Translations under genes and position numbers: made by a program
Shown: in pieces, positions 58,986 to 64,000 of the stretch
How the letters are laid out: each line of letters starts with the position of its first letter
How positions within the stretch are numbered: the stretch's first letter is position 1
The notes under the pieces: generated by a model
The model's database searches: none
What the model was told of the DNA's origin: nothing
What the model saw: only the letters and a program-made list of their open reading frames with translations
DNA from: JAKAWQ01 sp963745975
GTDB lineage: Bacteria > Pseudomonadota > Alphaproteobacteria > Acetobacterales > Acetobacteraceae
Length of the DNA stretch: 64,000 nt
Assembly (NCBI GenBank): GCA_963745975.1
Contig: CAVUZJ010000018.1
Span: 124,001 to 188,000, forward strand
Direction of reading: 5' to 3'

Positions 58986-59851
58986 GGGGTTGGCCATTGC
59001 CGGCCGCCGCGCTCGTGCTCGCGCTCGCGGGCTGCGGCGATTTTCCGAGGCCTTTCCAGGGCAATCCCGGAGCCACCGCGCTCCGCCTCGCGGTGCCGCC
59101 GCCGCCCCTGCTCGCGGTGCCGGCGCCGCCCGCGGCACTTCTCGCCGACGAAGCGAGCCGGAAGTTCGCCGCCGACATCGCGACCGCGCTCGCCGACCGC
59201 ACGGTGCCCGCTGTCGCGGCGCCGACGCGGCCCGGCGACTGGCAGCTCGCGATCAGCGCCTCGCTGGAGAAGAGCGAGGTGATCCCGCGCTACACGGTGA
59301 TCGACCCGATCCGGCGCAAACAGGGCTCGATCGCCGGCACGCCTGTGCCGGCGGAGGAGTGGGCGAACGCCGATCCGGCCGCGCTCGAGAAGACGGCGAA
59401 CGCCGACGCGCCGGCGATCGCCAATCTGCTCACCGAGATCGATGCGCGGCTCAAGCGAAGCAATCCCGAGAGCCTGATGAACCGGCCCGCGAAGGTCTTC
59501 TTCGCCGGCGTGCGGAACGCGCCCTACGACGGCGACATCGTGCTCGCCCGGGCCGTGCGCACGGACCTGCCGGCGCTCGGGGTCCCGCTCCAGGCAAGCC
59601 AGACCGGCGCCGACTTCTCGGTGATCGGAGAGGTCAAGGTGACGCCGGCAAAACAGCCCGACCAGGTGCAGGTCGAGCTGCAATGGGTGGTGAGCGACGC
59701 GAGAGGACGCGAGCGGGGCCGGGTGATCCAGCTCAACGAGGTGCCGCTCGCCACCATCGACCCGACCTGGGGCGGGGTCGCGCCGACGATCGGCGAGCAG
59801 GCCGCCTCGGGCTTGCGCCAGCTCATCGAGAAGGCGCGCCAGGCGCCGTGA
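58982..59851 (+). CDS. predicted lipoprotein of unknown function
   Basis: A 289-residue outer-membrane or periplasmic lipoprotein. The signal peptide ends in a lipobox, LVLALAGCGDFPRPF, with the acylated Cys about residue 18. A proline/alanine-rich linker (PPPPLLAVPAPPAALLAD) leads to a compact alpha/beta domain that I do not recognise (DWQLAISASLEKSEVIPRYT, VEEW-like stretch, NRPAKVFFAGVRNAPYDGD, and QVELQWVVSDARGRERGRVI). The sequence suggests two similar halves. The ATG overlaps the pgeF stop by ATGA. A role in envelope biogenesis fits its neighbours, but function is unknown. Confidence 0.75.
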   Translation: MRGWPLPAAALVLALAGCGDFPRPFQGNPGATALRLAVPPPPLLAVPAPPAALLADEASRKFAADIATALADRTVPAVAAPTRPGDWQLAISASLEKSEVIPRYTVIDPIRRKQGSIAGTPVPAEEWANADPAALEKTANADAPAIANLLTEIDARLKRSNPESLMNRPAKVFFAGVRNAPYDGDIVLARAVRTDLPALGVPLQASQTGADFSVIGEVKVTPAKQPDQVQVELQWVVSDARGRERGRVIQLNEVPLATIDPTWGGVAPTIGEQAASGLRQLIEKARQAP

Positions 59852-59891
59852 GCCCGCCGTGAGCCCTGGGCCGGCCGAGCGAGGGGTCGCA

Positions 59892-59920
59892 TGGACAGTC
59901 CGGAAACGCATTGCTAGAAG
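59892..59920 (+). promoter_or_regulatory. candidate sigma70 promoter for prs
   Basis: TGGACA (59892-59897), 17 bases, then TAGAAG (59915-59920), about 55 bases before the prs ATG. Both boxes are near consensus in spacing and half-matching in sequence. Confidence 0.45.
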
Positions 59921-59974
59921 GCCGGCGGCCGCGCACCCCCTATCCGGGCGCGTTCCCAACCGGATCCCGTGCGC

Positions 59975-60907
59975 ATGAAGATCGTTGCCGCGAACAGCAA
60001 CCGCCCCCTGGCCGAGGCCGTTGCCGCCAAGCTCAACCTGCCGCTCACCCGCGCCGCGATCCGCCGTTTCGCGGACATGGAGGTGTTCGTCGAGATCCAC
60101 GAGAACATCCGCGGCGAGGACGTCTTCGTCATCCAGTCCACCTCCTACCCGGCCAACGACAATCTGATGGAGCTCCTGATCACGCTCGATGCGCTGCGCC
60201 GCAGCTCGGCGCGGCGCATCACCGCCGTGATCCCCTATTTCGGCTACGCCCGCCAGGACCGCAAATCCGGCCCGCGCACGCCGATCAGCGCCAAGCTGGT
60301 CGCCAACCTCATCACCGAGGCGGGCGCCAACCGGGTGCTGACGGTGGACCTGCATGCGGGGCAGATCCAGGGCTTCTTCGACATCCCCGTGGACAATCTC
60401 TACGCCGAGCCGCTGTTCAGCCGCGACATCCAGGAACGCTTCGCCGGGCGCAGCATCGTCATCGTCTCGCCGGACGTGGGCGGCGTCGTCCGCGCGCGGC
60501 TGATCGCGACCCGGCTCAACGGCGACCTCGCGATCATCGATAAAAGGCGCGAGCGCGCCGGCGTCTCCGAAGTGATGAACGTGATCGGCGACGTTGCCGG
60601 GCGCGACTGCATCCTGGTGGACGACATCGTCGATTCCGGCGGAACGCTGGTCAACGCGGCGAGCGCGCTGATCGAGAGCGGGGCAAGCTCGGTCAGCGTC
60701 TATGTCACGCACGGCGTGCTCTCGGGCGGGGCGGTCGCGCGCATCGCCGCCTCGCCGATCGAGATGCTGGCGGTCACCGATTCGATCCTGGCGACCGAGG
60801 CGGTGCGCCTCGCCAGCAACATCCGCCAGATCACCGTCGCGCCGCTGATGGCCGAGGCGATGCGGCGGATCAGCGAGGAAACCTCGGTGAGCTCTCTTTT
60901 CAACTAA
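59975..60907 (+). CDS. prs: ribose-phosphate pyrophosphokinase
   Basis: A 310-residue enzyme that makes PRPP for purine, pyrimidine, histidine and NAD synthesis. The N-terminus MKIVAANSNRPLAEAVAAKL and RRFADMEVFVEIHENIRGED are typical, as are IPYFGYARQDRKSGPRTPIS (ATP binding), VDLHAGQIQGFF and the PRPP motif CILVDDIVDSGGTLVNAA. The ATG at 59975 is preferred over a GTG six bases upstream. It starts the run to GST, phosphatase, rplY, pth and ychF, an order common in Rhodospirillales. Confidence 0.97.
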   Translation: MKIVAANSNRPLAEAVAAKLNLPLTRAAIRRFADMEVFVEIHENIRGEDVFVIQSTSYPANDNLMELLITLDALRRSSARRITAVIPYFGYARQDRKSGPRTPISAKLVANLITEAGANRVLTVDLHAGQIQGFFDIPVDNLYAEPLFSRDIQERFAGRSIVIVSPDVGGVVRARLIATRLNGDLAIIDKRRERAGVSEVMNVIGDVAGRDCILVDDIVDSGGTLVNAASALIESGASSVSVYVTHGVLSGGAVARIAASPIEMLAVTDSILATEAVRLASNIRQITVAPLMAEAMRRISEETSVSSLFN

Positions 60908-60926
60908 CCATGGAGGATCGACCACG

Positions 60927-61547
60927 ATGAAGCTCTTCTACGCGCCGGGCGCCTGCTCCTTAGGGATCCACGTGCTGCTCGAGGAGATCGGCAAGCCTTA
61001 CGAGCTCACCCCACTCGCCATCCGCGAGGGCGCGCAGTTCAAGCCCGAGTTCACCGGGATCAACCCGAAATCGAAGGTGCCCACCCTGGTCCGCGACGAC
61101 GGCTCGGTGCTGACCGAATTCCCCGCGATCGCCTTCTGGCTCGCCCGCACCAACCCCGAATCCCACCTCCTGCCGCCGGACGCGGAAGGCCAGGCGCGCG
61201 CGCTCGAGGCGACGGACTACGCGGTCTCCACCATGCATATGCAGGGCTTCGGACGTATCTTCCGGCCATCGAACTTCACCCCCGAGCCGGCGGGCGAGGA
61301 AAAGGTGAAGGCGCGCGGCCGCGAGATTTTCGCGAAGGGCCTCGCCGTCATGGACAAGGCGCTCGCCGGCAAGGAGTACCTCGTCGGCCCCTTCTCGATC
61401 GCCGACGCGGCCCTCTTCTACACCGAATTCTGGGCGGCCACCCGCACCGACATCACGCTTCCCGCCCACTGCGCGGCCCACTACGCGCGCATGAAGGCGC
61501 GGCCGGCCGTGGCACGGGCCATGGCGCAGGAAGGGATCACCGCCTGA
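60927..61547 (+). CDS. beta-class glutathione S-transferase
   Basis: A 206-residue enzyme with an N-terminal thioredoxin-like domain (MKLFYAPGACSLGIHVLLEE) containing Cys10 at the catalytic position of beta-class GSTs, and an all-helical C-terminal domain (LVGPFSIADAALFYTEFWAA). The NPKSKVPTLVRDDGSVLTE segment holds the cis-proline. It conjugates glutathione to electrophiles or acts in redox protection. It follows prs by 19 bases with a GGAGG ribosome binding site, and its stop abuts the next ATG. Confidence 0.92.
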   Translation: MKLFYAPGACSLGIHVLLEEIGKPYELTPLAIREGAQFKPEFTGINPKSKVPTLVRDDGSVLTEFPAIAFWLARTNPESHLLPPDAEGQARALEATDYAVSTMHMQGFGRIFRPSNFTPEPAGEEKVKARGREIFAKGLAVMDKALAGKEYLVGPFSIADAALFYTEFWAATRTDITLPAHCAAHYARMKARPAVARAMAQEGITA

Positions 61548-62147
61548 ATGCTGCCGACGATCGGATTCTGGTTCCTCCGCCACGGCGAGACCGACTGGAA
61601 CGCCCAGGGCCTCTCGCAGGGGGCGGCGGACGTGCCGCTCAACGCGAACGGCGAGGCACAGGCGAGACGCGCCGCCGAGCTCCTCAAGGGGACGGGCATC
61701 GCCACCATCGTCGCCTCGCCGCTCCAGCGCGCCCGCCGCACCGCGGAGACGGCGGCGGCCGCCCTCGGGCTTTCCGTCCGCTTCGACCCCGAGCTCCGCG
61801 AGGTCGCCTTCGCCGGGCGGGAAGGCCAGCCGCTCGGAAGCTGGTTCGAGGACTGGGTCGCCGGGACCGCAACCCCCGAGGGCGCCGAATCCTTCGCCGC
61901 GCTGGCTTCTCGGGCCAAGCGCGCGGTGGGCCGCGCCCTCGCCCTCCCCTCCCCCGTCCTGATCGTCTCCCACGGCGCCCTCTTCCGCGCGCTCCGCGCC
62001 GTGATGGGGCTGCCCGTCGCTGTCCGCACCCCGAACGCCATCCCGATCTTCTGCGACCCGCCCTCCCCCGCCATGCCCGAAGGCCCCTGGTCGCTCAAGG
62101 CCCCCGGCTCCCTCTCCTTGATCGGCGACCCGAAGGTCAGCGGCTGA
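61548..62147 (+). CDS. histidine phosphatase family protein
   Basis: A 199-residue phosphoglycerate-mutase-like phosphatase. The catalytic RHG motif is FLRHGETDWNAQGLSQG, with VIVASPLQRARRTAETAAAA and the second His in LIVSHGALFRALRAV. AFAGREGQPLGSWFEDW is the usual acidic segment. The substrate is unknown; family members act on phosphosugars, cobalamin phosphate or phospho-proteins. The ATG follows the GST stop directly. The 88 bases to rplY hold nothing clear. Confidence 0.9.
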   Translation: MLPTIGFWFLRHGETDWNAQGLSQGAADVPLNANGEAQARRAAELLKGTGIATIVASPLQRARRTAETAAAALGLSVRFDPELREVAFAGREGQPLGSWFEDWVAGTATPEGAESFAALASRAKRAVGRALALPSPVLIVSHGALFRALRAVMGLPVAVRTPNAIPIFCDPPSPAMPEGPWSLKAPGSLSLIGDPKVSG

Positions 62148-62235
62148 TCGTTGCGCCGCACCGGACGATCGGCTAGATCGTCCGCCGCGCCGGCACCGGA
62201 AGGTCCCGGCGCATGAGGTTTTGATGGGGGCTGTC

Positions 62236-62886
62236 ATGGCCAACCTGGTGACGATCGAAGCCGAAGCCCGACACGGCGGCGGCAAGGGGCCCGCCCGCGC
62301 GGCACGGCGCGCCGGCAAGGTGCCGGGCGTTGTGTACGGCGCGGACCGCCCGCCGGAACTGATCGCGCTCGACCCGCGCGCCGTGCTGCGCGAGATCCAC
62401 CGCAGCGGCTGGCGCTCGCGCATCTACGAGCTCTCGCTCGATGGGACGACCACCCGCGCGCTGCTGCGCGACGTCCAGGTCCACCCGGTGACCGACCTCC
62501 CGGAACATGTCGACTTCCAGCGCCTTACCGCCGGCAAGCCGATCCGCGTCGCCGTCGACGTGCTCTTCACCAACGAGCCGGCAAGCCCGGGGCTGAAGCG
62601 CGGCGGCGTGCTCAACGTCGTGCGCCACAGCGTCGACGTCTACTGCGACCCCGAGAAGGTGCCGGACCATTTCGAAGCCGACCTTGGCGGATTGGACATC
62701 AACGATACGGTGCGCTGGTCGAGCCTCAAATTCACCGAGAACGCACGCCCGATCATCGCCGACCGCGACTTCGTCGTCGCCTCCGTAGCACCTCCCACCA
62801 AGATGACCGAAGCCGCGGCCGAAACGCCCACGGCAACGCCGATGCCCGCCGCCGCCGCCACGGCCACGCCGGCGAAGAAGGAGTAA
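62236..62886 (+). CDS. rplY: 50S ribosomal protein L25/general stress protein Ctc
   Basis: A 216-residue L25/TL5/CTC protein that binds 5S rRNA. The N-terminal L25 domain begins MANLVTIEAEARHGGGKGPA and holds ARRAGKVPGVVYGADRPPEL. The RALLRDVQVHPVTDLPEHVD segment is diagnostic, followed by the C-terminal TL5 domain (DVYCDPEKVPDHFEADLGGL) and an Ala/Thr/Pro-rich tail (AAAETPTATPMPAAAATATP). The long form with tail is typical of alphaproteobacteria. The ATG at 62236 is preceded by GATGGGGG. It is followed by pth after 24 bases. Confidence 0.95.
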   Translation: MANLVTIEAEARHGGGKGPARAARRAGKVPGVVYGADRPPELIALDPRAVLREIHRSGWRSRIYELSLDGTTTRALLRDVQVHPVTDLPEHVDFQRLTAGKPIRVAVDVLFTNEPASPGLKRGGVLNVVRHSVDVYCDPEKVPDHFEADLGGLDINDTVRWSSLKFTENARPIIADRDFVVASVAPPTKMTEAAAETPTATPMPAAAATATPAKKE

Positions 62887-62910
62887 TGCCCGCCTCGTCG
62901 GCATAGCCTC

Positions 62911-63492
62911 GTGCTGCTTTGGGTCGGGCTCGGGAATCCCGAGCCGGGCATGGTGTTCAATCGGCATAACGTCGGCTTCATGGCGCTCGACGTGATCGTT
63001 GCGCGTCATGGTTTTTCCGATTGGCGAAGAAGGTTTCGTGGGCTGGTTGCCGAGGGGGCGATCGGCGGAGAGAAGGTGCTGGCCTTGAAGCCTCTCACGT
63101 ACATGAACCTGTCCGGAGAGGCGGTGCAGGCGGCGGCGGGCTTTTATAAGCTGCCGGTGGAGAGCATCACGGTTTTTCAGGACGACATCGATCTCGCGCC
63201 GGGGAAGGTGCGGGTAAGGCTGGACGGCGGCGCGGCCGGACACAATGGCGTGCGCAGCATCGATCGGTCGCTGGGTGATCGCAATTATTGGCGGGTGCGG
63301 CTCGGGGTCGGCCATCCCGGGGAGAAGGAGCGGGTGCTTGGTCACGTGCTTGGCGATTTCTCCCGCCAGGATCGCGAGGACTGGCTCGAGGCGCTGCTCG
63401 GGGCGGTGGCGGAGCAGGCGCCGCTCCTGGTCGAGGGGCGGGCGGAGGCGTTCATGTCGAAAGTCGCGGCGGCCGTACAGGAATCTCCCTGA
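62911..63492 (+). CDS. pth: peptidyl-tRNA hydrolase
   Basis: A 193-residue enzyme that cleaves peptidyl-tRNA released from ribosomes. The start is GTG, with MLLWVGLGNPEPGMVFNRHN holding Asn9 and the catalytic His19. KPLTYMNLSGEAVQAAAGFY, DDIDLAPGKVRVRLDGGAAG and HNGVRSIDRSLG are hallmarks, including the catalytic Asp and Asn. All essential residues are present. The stop overlaps the ychF ATG by one base (TGATG). Confidence 0.96.
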   Translation: MLLWVGLGNPEPGMVFNRHNVGFMALDVIVARHGFSDWRRRFRGLVAEGAIGGEKVLALKPLTYMNLSGEAVQAAAGFYKLPVESITVFQDDIDLAPGKVRVRLDGGAAGHNGVRSIDRSLGDRNYWRVRLGVGHPGEKERVLGHVLGDFSRQDREDWLEALLGAVAEQAPLLVEGRAEAFMSKVAAAVQESP

Positions 63493-64000
63493 TGGGCTTC
63501 CGCTGCGGCATCGTCGGTTTGCCCAATGTCGGCAAATCGACGCTCTTCAATGCGCTTTCGGAGACCGCGGCGGCGGAGGCGGCGAACTATCCGTTCTGCA
63601 CCATCGAGCCGAACATCGGCCGGGTGGCGGTGCCGGATCCGCGGCTCGGCGTCCTGGCGGGCATTGCGAAGTCCGCGCGGATCGTGCCGACGAGCCTGGA
63701 GTTCGTCGATATTGCCGGGCTGGTGCGAGGGGCGAGCAAGGGCGAAGGGCTCGGCAATCAGTTCCTCGCGCATATCCGTGAGGTCGATGCGATCGTGCAT
63801 GTGCTGCGCTGCTTCGAAGATCCGGACGTGACGCATGTCGAGGGCGGGATCGATCCGCTGCGCGATGCCGAGATCGTCGAGACGGAACTGATGCTGGCCG
63901 ATCTCGAGAGCCTCGAGCGGCGGCTTACGGGGCTCGAGAAGCGGGCGCGCGGCGGTGACCGGGAGAGCCAGGCGCAGCTGGCAGCGATCGGGCCGGTGCT
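63492..64000 (+). CDS. ychF: redox-regulated ATPase YchF (partial, C-terminus outside window)
   Basis: A translation-associated P-loop ATPase of the Obg family; 169 N-terminal codons are visible. It begins MGFRCGIVGLPNVGKSTLFN with Walker A, followed by ANYPFCTIEPNIGRVAVPD, the switch region FVDIAGLVRGASKGEGLGNQ and FLAHIREVDAIVHVLRCFED. The remainder, including the helical and TGS domains, lies beyond the window edge. It is coupled to pth, the usual alphaproteobacterial pair. Confidence 0.96.
   Translation, partial: MGFRCGIVGLPNVGKSTLFNALSETAAAEAANYPFCTIEPNIGRVAVPDPRLGVLAGIAKSARIVPTSLEFVDIAGLVRGASKGEGLGNQFLAHIREVDAIVHVLRCFEDPDVTHVEGGIDPLRDAEIVETELMLADLESLERRLTGLEKRARGGDRESQAQLAAIGPV

Overview
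The window is a dense, GC-rich chromosomal segment with bacterial operon structure: stop/start overlaps of the ATGA, GTGA and TGATG types and frequent GTG starts. Gene content and order point to an alphaproteobacterium, probably Rhodospirillales and perhaps near Acetobacteraceae. Supporting signs are an aa3-type cox subunit III with SURF1, an F1-only atpHAGDC operon preceded by priA, an EipB-family envelope protein, UbiK, a COQ9/TetR-like protein, a phasin and PHA depolymerase, and the prs / rplY / pth / ychF order. The placement is inferred from genes seen, not from a phylogeny. No phage, insertion sequence, CRISPR array or integron was found.

Layout. 1-4.1 kb (minus): aspS, an EipB-like protein, coxC and SURF1 (cut by the window edge). 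4.2-5.4 kb (plus): RNase D. 5.4-8.6 kb (minus): a coupled run of membrane protein, enoyl-CoA hydratase, tsaB, rimI and methyltransferase. 8.67-8.99 kb (minus): a tRNA-Leu(UAA) gene split by a 237-nt group I self-splicing intron, the most striking element of the window. 9-12.9 kb: a D-2-hydroxyacid dehydrogenase, a PBP1A-type peptidoglycan synthase and a sulfotransferase. 12.9-17.8 kb (minus): a polar-amino-acid ABC transporter whose operon continues into a beta-propeller protein and a class IV aminotransferase-fold protein with no evident PLP lysine. 18-19.2 kb: an internally shortened xylulokinase-like gene. 19.4-23.4 kb (plus): an NMT1/SsuA-type ABC transporter with two permeases, coupled to a protein of unknown function. 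23.4-26.6 kb: LVIVD-repeat protein, CobW-family GTPase and EamA exporter.

26.9-31 kb: a fatty-acid desaturase coupled to a creatininase-family amidohydrolase, a frameshifted desuccinylase/aspartoacylase-like gene, a cluster of strong hairpins and a ferritin-like di-iron protein. 31.2-36.1 kb (minus): atpHAGDC. 36.2-42 kb: priA, then divergent DUF484, xerC, a CDF metal exporter and an aminotransferase. 42-45.4 kb: DUF1003 protein, small basic protein, SDR and PHA depolymerase. 45.4-51 kb (minus): etfB, etfA, hbd, bioY, holC, ndk and an SHMT-like gene. 51.2-54 kb: prolyl aminopeptidase, lgt and hldD. 54-64 kb (plus): ubiK-like, ybjN-like, proC, COQ9/TetR-like, phasin, midA-like, pgeF, lipoprotein, prs, GST, histidine phosphatase, rplY, pth and ychF (cut by the window edge).

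Most genes are housekeeping: respiration and ATP synthesis, translation and tRNA modification, replication restart and chromosome resolution, envelope synthesis, and acyl-CoA/PHA metabolism with ETF as electron sink. The accessory parts are two ABC-transporter operons with unusual partner genes, the xylulokinase-like gene, the desaturase-creatininase pair and the tRNA intron. Start codons were chosen from overlaps, ribosome binding sites and family lengths, without alignment tools.
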